A DNA stretch of 64,000 bases from Sphingomonadales bacterium (GCA_027486415.1 JAIXPC010000002.1:620001-684000); one strand, 5' to 3'. Positions 7,703 through 21,795 are shown, counted from the first letter of the stretch. Translations and numbers: made by a program. Notes: a model not told the origin generated them from the letters alone.

Positions 7703-8950
7703 TCAGGCCTGCGCCCGCTTGCCGGCGTTGTTGCCTTCGCGCGTGCCGCCGCCCGACAAGATGCCGGTGATCAGCTGCACGCTGTCCTTCAGGAAGATCC
7801 GCACGTGCGCCAGCGGTTTCCGGCGCACCAGTTCCTTGTTCATATAGGCTTCCCAGGTCAGTTCCTGGATGTCCTTGTCCATGCACAGCTTCACGAATTT
7901 CTCGCGCATCGTGTCGCTGCGATACCACCACCACTGCATGATGCCGAGCACCTGGAACACCAGCCCGTGCGCCTTCAGGAAACGCTTGCGGGCCAGCGCC
8001 AGCTTTGATGCATCGCCGGTGGCCAGCGCCTCGGCAGCGGCGCGGGCGGCTTCGCGGCCGGCAGTCATGGCATAGAAGATGCCTTCGCCGCTGGCCGGGG
8101 CCACGGTGCCGGCGGCATCACCGGCCACGACGACATCCTTGCCATTGTCCCACTTCTTGCGCGGGCGCAGCGGAATGGGCGCGCCTTCCACCCGCACGGT
8201 CTTGCAGGCGTCCTCCGTCATGCCCAGCTCTTCGCGCAATTTGGCGACGGCCTTGCGAAGCTCGAAGCCCTGCACGGCGCTGCCGGTGCCGATGCTGGTT
8301 TTCGAACCGTGCGGGAACACCCAGGCATAGAAATCCGGGCTGTGCTTGCCCTGGTAGAACACGTCGCAGCGATTGCCTTCAAAGCCCTTGAAGCCTTCGG
8401 GCGGGCTGTCCACCACCTCGTGATAGGCGGCAACGAAGGGCAGTTTTTCATCCGGCAGGGCAGCGCGGGCAACGGCCGAATTGCAGCCATCGCAGCCAAT
8501 CAGGAACTTCGTCTTGACGCGCACCGGTTCGGAACCGCGTGCCGCGCCCTTGGGACGATAGAGCACGACGGCGGTGCCATCGGGTTCACGCTCCAACCCT
8601 TCAAACGTGCCGTCGCGGCGGTCGGCGCCGTTCCTGGCGGCACGGGCGCGCAGCCATTCATCGAACACGTCGCGATCGACCATGCCGACCCAGCCGCCTT
8701 CACCCACCGGCATGTCGACCTTGCGATCCTTTGGGCTGATCATGCGGGCGCTGTTGGCCGTCGTGCACAGCAGGTCCATCGGCACGTCGAAATCCTTCAG
8801 CAGGCGCGGCGGCACCGCACCGCCGCACGGTTTGATGCGGCCCATGCGATCCAGCAGCATCACCTTGTGCCCGGCCAGCGCCAGATCATTGGCCGCCGTG
8901 GCACCCGACGGGCCGCCACCCACCACCACCATGTCGAACATCTCGGTCAT
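7703..8950 (-). CDS. bchP: BchP, geranylgeranyl reductase for bacteriochlorophyll
   Basis: A 415-residue FAD-dependent reductase that hydrogenates the geranylgeranyl tail of bacteriochlorophyll a to phytyl. The N-terminus has the dinucleotide-binding motif VVVGGGPSGATAANDLA, then IKPCGGAVPPRL, and further on VVVAGDAAGTVAPASGEGI, all typical of the GGR family. The start overlaps the upstream PucC-type gene by four bases (ATGA). It forms a minus-strand unit bchG-pucC-like-bchP-tspO. Length is normal. Confidence 0.97.
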   Translation of the reverse strand: MTEMFDMVVVGGGPSGATAANDLALAGHKVMLLDRMGRIKPCGGAVPPRLLKDFDVPMDLLCTTANSARMISPKDRKVDMPVGEGGWVGMVDRDVFDEWLRARAARNGADRRDGTFEGLEREPDGTAVVLYRPKGAARGSEPVRVKTKFLIGCDGCNSAVARAALPDEKLPFVAAYHEVVDSPPEGFKGFEGNRCDVFYQGKHSPDFYAWVFPHGSKTSIGTGSAVQGFELRKAVAKLREELGMTEDACKTVRVEGAPIPLRPRKKWDNGKDVVVAGDAAGTVAPASGEGIFYAMTAGREAARAAAEALATGDASKLALARKRFLKAHGLVFQVLGIMQWWWYRSDTMREKFVKLCMDKDIQELTWEAYMNKELVRRKPLAHVRIFLKDSVQLITGILSGGGTREGNNAGKRAQA

Positions 8951-10269
8951 GCCATCACTCCGGTTGTTGCCGGCCTGCCCGCCGCGTCGGTTGAGATTGC
9001 CATCCTGTCATTCAAGCGCAAAGCGATGATCGCCGCCACCAGAAACAGCACGGATTCCACGGCGAACACGGCCTGGAACGCCGCTGCATCGACGCCCAGT
9101 GCCACGCGCAGGCGATCGACGGCAAAGGCGCCGACAAAGCCGCCGATGCCGAAGGCCGATGCCTGCGCCGCGCCCCACAGGCCCATGCGGATGCCTTCGT
9201 GCCCCGGCCCGCCGCGCCCGGCCAGTTCCAGCATTGAACCGATGGCGGCCACCGCGAACATCCCGTTGGCAAAGCCCAGCACGGCAACATTGATCGACAG
9301 CGGCCAGCCCGGCCCGGCCCTGGCCGCCATCGCAAGGCTGGCCAGCGCAAGGGCCGACGCGAAGCAGCCGGCGACGATCCAGCGCTTGAGCTTCATGCCC
9401 GCCTTGCCGCCAAAGGCATGGCCGCCAACGCCGACGAGGATCATGCCGGCGAGCACGCCCTGGTGCTGCACGCCAGACAGGGTGGTGGATTGGCCCGGCG
9501 TCATGCCGAAGATCAGGCCCGCGAACGGTTCCAGGATCAGGTCCTGCATTGAATAGGCCAGCATCGAGAAGAAGACGAAGATGCTGAACAGGCGGGTGAG
9601 GGGGTCGGTCCAGATGCCCTTCAAGGCCTCGCCGAACGGGGCGCTCTCGCGCTTTTCTTCTGCTTGCGGCGCGCCCTCGACCCCCCAGACGGCGAGGCAG
9701 GTAACGGTGAAGGCGACAGCGACCACACCGGCGGCGACCATCAGCAACCGATCGGGCGAGAAGGGATCCAGCAGCGCGCCCGCCGTGCCGGCCGAAATGA
9801 CGATGCCGACGATCATCATGATCCAGGTGAGGCTGGCCGCGGCGGGGCGACGGCTTTCCGCAGTGCGGGTGGCAAGCAGGGCAAGGAGCGAGGTGCCGGC
9901 CGCGCCGACGCCGATACCGATCATGGCATAGGCAAGCACCAGCGCGGCAAACACCGGCCAGAACGGGCCGGCAAGCTGGGTGGTGGCAAAGGTGGCGAGC
10001 AGGCCGCCGCCGCCCAGCACGGCCATGCCGCCGATGATCCACGGCGTGCGCCGCCAGCCGGCGTCACTGCCATGGCCCCATTTCGGGCGCGACAGCTGCA
10101 CGCCGTAATGGAAGGCGACCAGCCCGGCCGGCAGCGCGGCGGCCATCTGATATTCCACCACCATGATGCGGTTGAGCAGCGAGGAGGCCAGCATGACGAT
10201 GGCGCCCAGCGCGCTCTGCACCAGGCCCAGCCGGGCGATGCCGCCCCATCCCAGCGGTGCGCGCGGCAT
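8947..10269 (-). CDS. PucC-family (BCD) MFS transporter, light-harvesting assembly or pigment carrier
   Basis: A 440-residue, twelve-helix MFS protein of the bacteriochlorophyll delivery family. Landmarks are LNRIMVVEYQMAAALPAGLV, the family motif LSRPKWGHGSDAGWRRTPWI, and VFFSMLAYSMQDLILEPFAG. In other phototrophs the copy between bchG and bchP is called bch2 or pucC2, and a second relative, lhaA, lies between bchM and puhA; here that place is empty, so this may be the only such protein in the cluster. It overlaps the bchG stop by one base (TGATG). Role: LH1 assembly or pigment transfer, by family. Confidence 0.93.
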   Translation of the reverse strand: MPRAPLGWGGIARLGLVQSALGAIVMLASSLLNRIMVVEYQMAAALPAGLVAFHYGVQLSRPKWGHGSDAGWRRTPWIIGGMAVLGGGGLLATFATTQLAGPFWPVFAALVLAYAMIGIGVGAAGTSLLALLATRTAESRRPAAASLTWIMMIVGIVISAGTAGALLDPFSPDRLLMVAAGVVAVAFTVTCLAVWGVEGAPQAEEKRESAPFGEALKGIWTDPLTRLFSIFVFFSMLAYSMQDLILEPFAGLIFGMTPGQSTTLSGVQHQGVLAGMILVGVGGHAFGGKAGMKLKRWIVAGCFASALALASLAMAARAGPGWPLSINVAVLGFANGMFAVAAIGSMLELAGRGGPGHEGIRMGLWGAAQASAFGIGGFVGAFAVDRLRVALGVDAAAFQAVFAVESVLFLVAAIIALRLNDRMAISTDAAGRPATTGVMA

Positions 10270-11177
10270 CAGACGATCTCGGCCAGGCCAAAGGCGCTGG
10301 TCAGCATGCCGAGCACATAGAGGGTGGTGCCGGTGGCGTTGTAGAAGGGCGCGTTGGCGGCTGGTGCTGCCAGCACGCGCTGCATCAGGACGACCTGCAT
10401 GGAAAGCGAGAAGGCCACCATCGCCGACGGCCAATGCAGGCCCCAGCGCGCCAGCAGGATGATCACCACCACCTGCGGCAGCGCCATCGTCCAGCAGGCG
10501 ATTTCGGCAGCGTTGCGCTCACCCAACTGCACGGGCAGCGAATTGACGCCCAGCGCCGCGTCACCCTTCACTGCCTTGAAATCATTCAGCACCATGATGC
10601 CGTGCGCGCCCAGTGCATACATGCACAGCACCCAGATGATGCGCGTATCGGGCATGCCGCCGGCCATCACGGCGGCGCCGGTGAACCAGCTGACGCCTTC
10701 ATAGGCCGCGGCACACACCAGCGGGCCGAGCCAGCCATCGGCCTTGAAGCGGAACGGCGGCGCCGAATAGGCCCAGGCCATGGCCACGCCGACGATGGTG
10801 GCAACGCCCACCACCGGCCCGATGGCAAAGCCGACGCCAAGGCTGATGATCGATCCGATGATGGCGATGGCGAGGCCCCAGCGGCCGGGAATGCGGCCGG
10901 ACGGGATCGGCCGCTGCGGTTCGTTGATGGCGTCGACATGGCGATCAAACCAGTCGTTGATGGCCTGGCTGTTGCCGCACACCAGCGGCCCGGCCAGCAT
11001 CATCCCGGCAATCAGCAGCCCCCAGCGATCGGCCAGCGGCACCCCCGATGACACAACGCCGCACATGAACGCCCACATGGGGGGAAACCATGTCACCGGT
11101 TTCAGCAGTTCCAGCACATCGCGCGGCCGGGGTGCACTGCGCGCCGGCAAGGGCACGGAAAGGGGGCTGTGTTCCAT
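10269..11177 (-). CDS. bchG: BchG, bacteriochlorophyll synthase (geranylgeranyl transferase)
   Basis: A 302-residue UbiA-family prenyltransferase that esterifies bacteriochlorophyllide a with geranylgeranyl diphosphate. It has the conserved QAINDWFDRHVDAINEPQRP motif (N-D-x-x-D-x-x-x-D) near residue 80, the second motif around DFKAVKGDAALG, and the usual membrane helices. The start MEHSPLSV at 11177 has AGGTGG six bases upstream; an ATG at 11198 lacks such spacing. It is the first gene of the minus-strand bchG operon and diverges from bchF across 216 bases. Confidence 0.96.
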   Translation of the reverse strand: MEHSPLSVPLPARSAPRPRDVLELLKPVTWFPPMWAFMCGVVSSGVPLADRWGLLIAGMMLAGPLVCGNSQAINDWFDRHVDAINEPQRPIPSGRIPGRWGLAIAIIGSIISLGVGFAIGPVVGVATIVGVAMAWAYSAPPFRFKADGWLGPLVCAAAYEGVSWFTGAAVMAGGMPDTRIIWVLCMYALGAHGIMVLNDFKAVKGDAALGVNSLPVQLGERNAAEIACWTMALPQVVVIILLARWGLHWPSAMVAFSLSMQVVLMQRVLAAPAANAPFYNATGTTLYVLGMLTSAFGLAEIV

Positions 11178-11284
11178 GGATTTCCACCTACTCGTCACGG
11201 TGCAAGTGCGTCAACGTGGGTCGGCGGCACGGGCGGGCAGGGCCGCGCCAATGCGCTGAAAAGACGCTGGTTCGGGACCTGTCT

Positions 11285-11362
11285 GTCGCCAGTGTCGCAG
11301 CCCGTCGCAGCCTGTCGCAAATGGGAGACGCGGGTTGACTTGAAGGCCCCTGCTGTTAGGGT
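11285..11362 (+). promoter_or_regulatory. Candidate bchF promoter with phased GTCGC repeats
   Basis: Four GTCGC pentamers start at 11285, 11294, 11304 and 11314, about one helical turn apart, in the divergent bchG/bchF intergenic region. Just downstream lies TTGACT (11335-11340), 16 bases, then TAGGGT (11357-11362), a weak sigma-70-like pair about 30 bases before the bchF start. The repeats could be a regulator site. No TGT-N12-ACA (PpsR) box with both halves intact was found here. Confidence 0.4.
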
Positions 11363-11393
11363 TTTTTACCTAGGTTCTGAAGGGTCAAGGGGC

Positions 11394-13207
<1,814 letters not shown>

Positions 13208-13210
13208 GCG

Positions 13211-14800
13211 ATGCAGCTGACCGTCTGGACCTATGAAGGCCCGCCGCACGTGGGGGCGATGCGCGTCGCGACCGGCATGCGCGACCTGCATTATGTGCTG
13301 CACGCGCCGCAGGGCGATACCTACGCCGACCTGCTGTTCACCATGATCGAGCGGCGGGATCATCGCCCGCCCGTCACATACACCACGTTCCAGGCCCGCG
13401 ATCTGGGCAAGGACACCGCCGAGCTGTTCAAGACGGCGGCGCGCGACGCCTATGATCGTTATCGCCCGCAGGCAATGATCGTCGGTTCCAGCTGCACCGC
13501 CGAACTGATCCAGGACGATCCGCATGGCCTGTCGCTCACCATGGGCCTTGATTGCCCGGTGATCCCGCTGGAGCTGCCGAGCTACAGCCGCAAGGAAAAC
13601 TGGGGCGCGTCGGAGACATTTTACCAGATCGTGCGTGGCCTTGCCGACAAGGAGCGCAAGGCCCCGCCCGCCGTGGGCGAAAACGGCCCGCGCCGCCCGC
13701 GCGCCAACCTGCTTGGCCCGACGGCGCTGGGCTTCCGCCACCGCGACGATGTGGCCGAGATCAGCCGCCTGCTGCGCGATCTGGGCATCGATGTGAACCT
13801 GGTGGCGCCGATGACGGCCAGTCCCGCCGACATTGCCCGCATTGGCGAGGCCGATTTCAACATCTGCCTCTATCCCGAAATCGCCGCGCAGGCCTGTTCG
13901 TGGCTGGAACGCACCTTCCGCCAGAAAACGGTGAAGACCGTGCCGATCGGCGTGAACGCCACCCGCGAGTTCATCGCGGAGGTGTGCGCCGCCGCCGGCA
14001 TTCCGGTGCCGGACGCGATCGATCAAGGCCGCATGGGCTGGTGGTCGCGGTCGATCGATTCGACCTATCTCACCGGCAAGCGCGTCTTCATCTTTGGCGA
14101 TGGCACCCACGCGGTTGCCGCGGCGCGCGTGGCATCCGAGGAACTCGGTTTCAAGGTGGTCGGCCTTGGCTGTTACAACCGCGAATTCGCCCGCGAGGTA
14201 CGGGCGGCGGCCGAGAAATATGGTGTCGAGCCGCTGATCACCGACGATTATCTGGCGGTGGAAGACGCGATCGAGGCAGCGGCGCCGGAACTGGTGCTGG
14301 GCACGCAGATGGAGCGCCACATCGCCAAGCGCCTGCGCCTGCCGTGCGCGGTGATCTCCGCCCCGGTGCACGTGCAGGATTTCCCGGCGCGCCACAGCCC
14401 GCAGATGGGTTTCGAAGGCGCCAACGTGCTGTTCGACACCTGGGTGCACCCGCTGGTGATGGGCCTGGAAGAGCATCTGCTCACCATGTTCCGCGACGAT
14501 TTCGAATTTTCCGATGCCGCCGGGCCGAGCCACCTGGGCCATGCGTCGGCGGCTCATGCGCCGGCTGCCCATGCGCCGGTCGCAGCAGAGGCTGCCCCCG
14601 TGGCCGAAGCTGCGGCTCCCGCGTCCGTCCCCGCCGAACCCGGCGGCTGGACCGACGAAGCGCTGGCCGAACTGGGCAAGATCCCGTTTTTCGTGCGCGG
14701 CAAGGCACGCCGCAACACCGAACGCTACGCCGCGGAACACGGCGTCACCACCATCACCCGCGATACCTTGTACGAGGCCAAATCACATTATGCGCGCTGA
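13211..14800 (+). CDS. bchB: BchB, dark-operative protochlorophyllide reductase subunit B
   Basis: A 529-residue partner of BchN. Asp36 ([10 protein letters not shown]), the unusual aspartate ligand of the BchNB [4Fe-4S] cluster, is in place, and [15 protein letters not shown] and [18 protein letters not shown] follow as in the family. The C-terminal domain ([20 protein letters not shown], about residues 475-529) is the conserved BchB tail, separated by an Ala/Pro/His-rich linker around residues 440-475. It starts three bases after bchN and its end overlaps bchH by 11 bases. Confidence 0.97.
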   Translation: MQLTVWTYEGPPHVGAMRVATGMRDLHYVLHAPQGDTYADLLFTMIERRDHRPPVTYTTFQARDLGKDTAELFKTAARDAYDRYRPQAMIVGSSCTAELIQDDPHGLSLTMGLDCPVIPLELPSYSRKENWGASETFYQIVRGLADKERKAPPAVGENGPRRPRANLLGPTALGFRHRDDVAEISRLLRDLGIDVNLVAPMTASPADIARIGEADFNICLYPEIAAQACSWLERTFRQKTVKTVPIGVNATREFIAEVCAAAGIPVPDAIDQGRMGWWSRSIDSTYLTGKRVFIFGDGTHAVAAARVASEELGFKVVGLGCYNREFAREVRAAAEKYGVEPLITDDYLAVEDAIEAAAPELVLGTQMERHIAKRLRLPCAVISAPVHVQDFPARHSPQMGFEGANVLFDTWVHPLVMGLEEHLLTMFRDDFEFSDAAGPSHLGHASAAHAPAAHAPVAAEAAPVAEAAAPASVPAEPGGWTDEALAELGKIPFFVRGKARRNTERYAAEHGVTTITRDTLYEAKSHYAR

Positions 14801-17800
14801 CACTCCGCCATCGAAGCAGGATCGTCCCGATCATTGCCATGTCGTGATCGTCACGCTCGACAACCATCTTTCGGGCGCGATCGATCGCGCCCGCGTGCGC
14901 TTCCAGAAGGCCGGTCTGCCGGTGTCCATCGGCTTCCACGCCGCCGCCGATTGGGACAAGCCGGGCAAGCTGGATGCCACCCGCGCCGATATCGCCCGCG
15001 CCGACATCGTTGTCGTCACCATGCTGTTCCTTGATGAACAGATCCGCATGATCAAGGACGCGCTGGTGGCGCGCCGCGAGGAATGCGACGCGATGGTCTG
15101 CCTGATGAGCCAGTCCGACGTCGTGAAGATGACGCGGATGGGCGAGTATCGCATGGACGTGCCGCCCAAGGGCCCGCTCGGCTGGCTGAAGAAGCTGCGC
15201 GGATCGTCGAAGGATGGCGCGGCCAACAGCGGTGCCGCCCAGCTGGCCGTGCTACGCCGGCTGCCCAAGCTGCTGAAGTTCGTGCCCGGCACCGCCCAGG
15301 ACGTGCGCGCCTATTTCCTCACCCTGCAATATTGGCTGGCCGGCAGTGACGACAACGCCTTCCAGATGATTTCGGCGCTGGTCGACCGCTATGCCGACGG
15401 CCCGCGCAAGGGGCTGCGCGGCAAGGCCAAGATCGAGGCGCCGCAGGAATATCCGGAAGTCGGCGTCTATCACCCCGATCTGCCGCAGCGCATGTCGGAA
15501 AACATCAGCGACCTGCCGTGGAACCCTAACGCCGTCGGCACCGTGGGCGTGCTGATGCTGCGCTCCTACGTGCTGGGCAAGGATGCCAATCATTATGACG
15601 GCGTCATCCGTGCGCTGCAGTCGCGCGGCCTGAACGTGATCCCGGCCTTTGCCGGCGGTCTGGATCAGCGCCCGGCGATCGAGACGCTGATGATGAAGGA
15701 CGGCAAGGCGACGGTGGATGCCGTCATCAACCTCACCGGCTTCTCCCTTGTCGGCGGCCCGGCCTATTCGGATGCCAAGGCCGCCGAAGAGGTGCTGACC
15801 AAGCTCGACCGCCCCTATATCGCCGCCCACCCAGTGGAATTCCAGACGCTGCAGCAGTGGGGCGCCAACCGCCAGGGCCTGCTGCCGCTGGAAGCGACCA
15901 TCATGATCGCCATTCCGGAACTGGATGGCGGCACCCAGCCGATGGTGTTCGGTGGCCGCAGCGACGCCAATGGCGAAGCCTGCACCGGCTGCGAACGCAA
16001 GTGCAGCTGGGCGCCCTCAGATGGCGTGCGCGCCATGCAGTCGTGCCCGGAACGCGCCGAGGCGCTGGCCGACAAGATGCTGAAGCTGGTGCAGCTGCGC
16101 CGCGCCGCCAACAAGGATCGCAAGCTGGCGGTCGTGCTGTTCAACTTCCCGCCCAATGGCGGTGCCGCCGGCACGGCGCAGTTCCTCGCGGTGTTCGACT
16201 CGCTGCATCGCACGCTCGTCCGCCTGAAGGCGGAAGGCTATGACGTCGAGGTGCCCGAAGATGGCGAGGCCATCCGCAAGCGCGTCATCGAAGGCAATGC
16301 GATGCAATATGGGCAGGAGGCGAACGTGCACGCCTTCGTTCCGGCCGATCGCATCGTCGCGACCGAGCCTTACCTCAAGGAAATCGAACAGGAATGGGGC
16401 CCGGCGCCGGGCAAGTTCCAGTCCGACGGCAAGAACGTGCTGATCACCGGCGCGCAGTTCGGCAATGTCTTTGTCGGCATCCAGCCGGCCAACGGCTATG
16501 AATCCGATCCAATGCGGCTGCTGTTCGATGGCCGCTTCGCGCCTACGCACGCCTTCATGGCCTTCTATCGCTGGATCCGGAACGACTTTGGCGCCCATGC
16601 CGTCGTCCACTGGGGCACCCATGGCAGCCTGGAATTCATGCCCGGCAAGCAGACCGGCATGACCATGAGCTGCTGGCCGGAACGCATCATCCAGGATCTG
16701 CCCAACATCTATCTCTATGCCGCCAACAACCCGTCGGAAGGGGTTCTGGCCAAGCGGCGTTCGGGCGCGACCCTGGTGTCGTACCTGACCCCGGCGCTGA
16801 CCAATTCGGGCCTCTACAAGGGTCTTTCGGACATCAAGGCCAGCGTCGACCGCTGGCGCTCGACCGAGCCGGGCAGCCCGGAACTCGCTGGCCTGGAAGA
16901 GATCATCCGCGAGCAGGCCGAGGCGATGGACCTTGACGGCAGCGACGTATCGAAGCTCGCCGCCAAGCTGTACGAGATCGAGCAGGAGCTGATCCCGCAG
17001 GGCCTGCACGTGTTCGGCGATGCCGAAAGCGAGGAAGCCCGCATCGACATGCTGGCCGCCAGCGCCCAGGCCCGCGGCGAAATCGTTGATCGCGAGACCA
17101 TCGAAAAGCTGATCCACGGCCGCATCGCGCCCAACACGCCGGTGCTGCGCGAGCTTGCCAACCTCAACACCGCGCTGTCGACCAACCACGAGATGGCGGG
17201 CCTGATCCGCGCGCTCGATGGCCGTTACGTGCCGCCGGTGGCGGGTGGCGACATCCTGCGCGATCCGGAAATCCTGCCGACCGGCCGCAATATCCACGGG
17301 TTCGACCCGTTCCGCCTGCCGTCGGCCTATGCCTGCAAGGATGGCGCGCAGCAGGCGCAGCGCATCCTTGATCGCGCCGTGGAAGATGCCGGCAAGCTGC
17401 CGGAAACCGTTGCCATGGTGCTGTGGGGCACGGACAATCTGAAGAGCGAAGGCGCGCAGGTGGCGCAGGCGATGGCCCTGATGGGGGCCAAGCCGCGTTT
17501 CGACAGCTACAACCGCCTCGCCGGCGCCGAGCTGATCCCCCTGGAACAGCTGGGCCGTCCGCGCGTCGACGTGCTGGTCACGCTGTCGGGCGTGTTCCGC
17601 GACCTGCTGCCGTTGCAGACCAAGATGCTGGCCGAAGCCGCGCTGCTGGCATCGGAAGCCGACGAGCCGCTGGAGATGAACTTCATCCGCAAGCACAGCC
17701 TCGCCTATCTGGAAGAGCATGGATGCGACATGGCGACGGCGTCGCTGCGCGTCTATTCCAACGCCGAAGGCAGCTATGGCGCCAACGTCAACCTGCTGAT

Positions 17801-18485
17801 CGACAGCGGCGGCTGGAGCGATCCCAACGAGCTGGCCGACACCTACGAGAAGCAGAAGGGCTATGCCTATGGCGTCGATGGCAAGCCCAAGCGCCAGCCC
17901 GGCCTGCTCGCCAGCGCGCTGAAGACGGTCGACTGCGCCTATCAGAATCTGGAAAGCGTCGAACTGGGCATCACCACCATCGACCAATATGTCGACACGC
18001 TGGGCGGCATCAGCCGCGCCGTCACCCGTGCCAAGGGCGGCGAGACCGCGCCGGTCTATATCGGTGACCAGACGCAGGGTTCGGGCAAGGTCCGGTCCTT
18101 GCAGGAACAGGTGGCGCTGGAAACCCGCACCCGCACCTTGAACCCGGTGTGGATCGAGGCGCAGCTGAAGTTTGGTTACGAAGGCGTGCGCCAGGTCGAA
18201 GCGGCGGTGACCACCACCACCGGCTGGTCGGCCACCACCGGCCAGGTCGATCCCTGGGTGTATCAGCGCATCACCGAGACCTATGTCCTTGATGACGCGA
18301 TGCGCCAGCGCATTGCCGAGATGAACCCGCGCGCGGCGGCCAAGATCGCCAACCGCCTCATTGAAGCCGCCGACCGCCAGTTCTGGCAGCCGGACGCGGA
18401 AACGCTGGCCGCGCTCTATGCCGCGACCGACGCCATCGAAGACCAGCTGGAAGGGGTCGCGCCCGCCGGCTCCATGGCTGCATAA
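14790..18485 (+). CDS. bchH: BchH, large subunit of magnesium chelatase
   Basis: A 1231-residue protoporphyrin-binding subunit (family about 1190-1300) that inserts Mg with BchI and BchD. Conserved stretches include [35 protein letters not shown] and [17 protein letters not shown] Cys-x2-Cys-x3-Cys motif (398, 401, 405, in [11 protein letters not shown]) with another Cys at 419 may bind an Fe-S cluster, as has been proposed for some ChlH/BchH proteins. The start MRADTPPSK at 14790 lies inside the end of bchB. Thirteen bases separate it from bchL. Confidence 0.97.
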   Translation: MRADTPPSKQDRPDHCHVVIVTLDNHLSGAIDRARVRFQKAGLPVSIGFHAAADWDKPGKLDATRADIARADIVVVTMLFLDEQIRMIKDALVARREECDAMVCLMSQSDVVKMTRMGEYRMDVPPKGPLGWLKKLRGSSKDGAANSGAAQLAVLRRLPKLLKFVPGTAQDVRAYFLTLQYWLAGSDDNAFQMISALVDRYADGPRKGLRGKAKIEAPQEYPEVGVYHPDLPQRMSENISDLPWNPNAVGTVGVLMLRSYVLGKDANHYDGVIRALQSRGLNVIPAFAGGLDQRPAIETLMMKDGKATVDAVINLTGFSLVGGPAYSDAKAAEEVLTKLDRPYIAAHPVEFQTLQQWGANRQGLLPLEATIMIAIPELDGGTQPMVFGGRSDANGEACTGCERKCSWAPSDGVRAMQSCPERAEALADKMLKLVQLRRAANKDRKLAVVLFNFPPNGGAAGTAQFLAVFDSLHRTLVRLKAEGYDVEVPEDGEAIRKRVIEGNAMQYGQEANVHAFVPADRIVATEPYLKEIEQEWGPAPGKFQSDGKNVLITGAQFGNVFVGIQPANGYESDPMRLLFDGRFAPTHAFMAFYRWIRNDFGAHAVVHWGTHGSLEFMPGKQTGMTMSCWPERIIQDLPNIYLYAANNPSEGVLAKRRSGATLVSYLTPALTNSGLYKGLSDIKASVDRWRSTEPGSPELAGLEEIIREQAEAMDLDGSDVSKLAAKLYEIEQELIPQGLHVFGDAESEEARIDMLAASAQARGEIVDRETIEKLIHGRIAPNTPVLRELANLNTALSTNHEMAGLIRALDGRYVPPVAGGDILRDPEILPTGRNIHGFDPFRLPSAYACKDGAQQAQRILDRAVEDAGKLPETVAMVLWGTDNLKSEGAQVAQAMALMGAKPRFDSYNRLAGAELIPLEQLGRPRVDVLVTLSGVFRDLLPLQTKMLAEAALLASEADEPLEMNFIRKHSLAYLEEHGCDMATASLRVYSNAEGSYGANVNLLIDSGGWSDPNELADTYEKQKGYAYGVDGKPKRQPGLLASALKTVDCAYQNLESVELGITTIDQYVDTLGGISRAVTRAKGGETAPVYIGDQTQGSGKVRSLQEQVALETRTRTLNPVWIEAQLKFGYEGVRQVEAAVTTTTGWSATTGQVDPWVYQRITETYVLDDAMRQRIAEMNPRAAAKIANRLIEAADRQFWQPDAETLAALYAATDAIEDQLEGVAPAGSMAA

Positions 18486-20110
<1,625 letters not shown>

Positions 20111-20355
20111 CGGTGACCGCCAACATTGCTGCCAATGACGGCGGCAAGGCGGCACAAAAGATTGCATACATGTCATCTTGTGGGCTACCCACGCGCGCGC
20201 TGACCGTGATATGGCGGCAGACGGGTTGGCAGTGGCCAAACAGGGATTCGCTCTGCATCTCGCTGGCGCGACGGGAGCAGGGTTTCGGGTTTCACGCCGG
20301 CCAGCCGGGGCATGAAGACGCCGCGGCCGGACTTACTTGAGGGGAGACGCCTCGC
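20111..20355 (+). other. Gap between bchM and puhA where lhaA usually sits; candidate puhA leader
   Basis: In many alphaproteobacterial clusters lhaA, a PucC relative, occupies this place; here there are only 245 bases. A 77-codon frame starts in ATGA overlap with the bchM stop (20107-20340), but its translation resembles nothing I know and has no transmembrane segment, so it is not called as a gene. The segment contains a small dyad GTGGG-CTA-CCCAC (20180-20192), a possible operator. GGGGAGA lies about ten bases before the puhA ATG. Confidence 0.5.
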
Positions 20356-21129
20356 ATGACCAATGTGCACCTGGTGGGTGGGCTGGATATCGCCGAACTC
20401 ACGTTCTTTGCCTTCTTCCTGTTCTTCCTGGGCCTGGTCTGGTACCTGCGCGGCGAAGACCGCCGCGAAGGCTATCCGGTGGAAGACGATCTGACTGGCG
20501 CTGCCCATGGTGGCACCGAGCCGCTGTTCTTCAAGCCGCCGAAAACCTTCAAGCTGCCGCACGGCCTCGGCGAGATCACCACGCCGACCGCCAATGCGCG
20601 TGACGAACTGCCGACCAACGTGCTGCCGCGCCACTGGGCCGGCGAGCCGCTGGACGTGGTGGGTGACAAGCTCACCTCGGGCGTTGGCCCGGCGTCGATC
20701 GCCCAGCGCGCCGATCGCCCCGATCTCGACATGCACGGCCAGCCGCGCATCGTGCCGACCCGCCTCGTCGCCCACCCGGTCACCGTCCATGCCAATGACG
20801 TCGATCCGCGTGGCCTGCCGGTCTATGGCCTTGATGGCGTTGCCGCCGGCACGGTCAAGGAACTGTGGATGGACCGCGCCGAATCCTGCCTGCGCTATCT
20901 GGAAGTCGATCTGGCCGGTGGCGCTGGCAGCATCCTGATGCCGATCACCATGTCGGAAGTGTCGCGCCGCGGCGTGATGACCGATGCGATCACCGGCGCC
21001 CAGTTCGCTGGCGTGCCGCGCACCAAGTCGATGGATCAGGTCACCCTGCTCGAAGAAGAGAAGATCACCGCCTATTTCGGCGCGGGTTATCTGTGGGCGA
21101 CGCCGGAACGCGCCGAACCGCTGATCTGA
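20356..21129 (+). CDS. puhA: PuhA, reaction centre H subunit
   Basis: A 257-residue protein with one N-terminal membrane helix (LTFFAFFLFFLGLVWYLR, about residues 15-32) and a cytoplasmic PRC-barrel domain. The EDRREGYPVEDD stretch after the helix, KTFKLPHGLGEITTP and DLDMHGQPRIVPTRL are typical of H subunits, as is the C-terminal EEEKITAYFGAGYLWATPER. It caps the L-M heterodimer and shapes proton entry to the quinone site. It heads puhABC-acsF-puhE. Confidence 0.97.
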   Translation: MTNVHLVGGLDIAELTFFAFFLFFLGLVWYLRGEDRREGYPVEDDLTGAAHGGTEPLFFKPPKTFKLPHGLGEITTPTANARDELPTNVLPRHWAGEPLDVVGDKLTSGVGPASIAQRADRPDLDMHGQPRIVPTRLVAHPVTVHANDVDPRGLPVYGLDGVAAGTVKELWMDRAESCLRYLEVDLAGGAGSILMPITMSEVSRRGVMTDAITGAQFAGVPRTKSMDQVTLLEEEKITAYFGAGYLWATPERAEPLI

Positions 21130-21183
21130 TCCCGAACCGGCCACCTTTTTGGGGCCGGTCCGGCACCGGGATGGAGCCAATTC

Positions 21184-21795
21184 GTGTCGATGGAATATGA
21201 AGACGAACCGATCCCGGGCCTGCCCGGGCGGTTGCCACCGGGTGAGGCGATCATCTGGCAAGGCACGCCCGATTGGCGCGGGGTGGCGCGCGGGGTGTTC
21301 CACACCCGTGCCGTCGCCATCTGGTTCGTCTTCGTGGCCAGCTTGGCCTTCGTGGCTGGCGGCACCGGGATTTCGGGGGCGCTGATCACGCTGGCGGTGG
21401 CGCTGCTGGGCCTGGGTGTGCTGGCGGTGCTGGCGCGGGCTCAGGCCAAATCGACAATTTATACGCTGACCAACAAGCGCGTCGTGCTGCGGTTTGGCGT
21501 GGCTCTGCCCAAGTGCGTGAACGTGCCGCTGGCCTTGATCGGTACGGCCGATGCCAAGCCTGCGGGCGCCGGGATGGTGGACGTCTCCCTCACCCCGACA
21601 GTACGTTTCCCGCTGGCTTACTTGCAGATGTGGCCGCACGTGCGGCCGTGGAAGTTTGGTTCGCCGCAGCCGATGCTGCGCGCTGTGCCGGAATCACTGC
21701 TGCCGCTGCTCGCCGATGCGCTGGCCAAGGCCGATCCGGCCCGCGCCGCCATTGATGCACCTGCATCTGCCGATATGATCGGGGCGGCGGCATGA
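21184..21795 (+). CDS. puhB: PuhB, photosynthetic complex assembly protein (PH-domain)
   Basis: A 203-residue membrane protein starting SMEYEDEPIPGLPGRLPPGE, with the family motif GEAIIWQGTPDWRGVARGVFH, two or three membrane helices at about residues 42-90, and a bacterial PH-like domain after YTLTNKRVVLRFG. PuhB is a dimerising assembly factor for the reaction centre. GTG at 21184 is preferred over ATG at 21190 because GGAG lies seven bases before it. The end overlaps puhC by four bases. Confidence 0.93.
   Translation: MSMEYEDEPIPGLPGRLPPGEAIIWQGTPDWRGVARGVFHTRAVAIWFVFVASLAFVAGGTGISGALITLAVALLGLGVLAVLARAQAKSTIYTLTNKRVVLRFGVALPKCVNVPLALIGTADAKPAGAGMVDVSLTPTVRFPLAYLQMWPHVRPWKFGSPQPMLRAVPESLLPLLADALAKADPARAAIDAPASADMIGAAA

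Noticed and set aside
11313-11330. TGT-N12-ACG, a near PpsR/CrtJ box upstream of bchF
   Set aside because: One base off in the second half, and the segment is already part of a GTCGC repeat; no intact TGT-N12-ACA box was seen at bchC, bchI or puf either.
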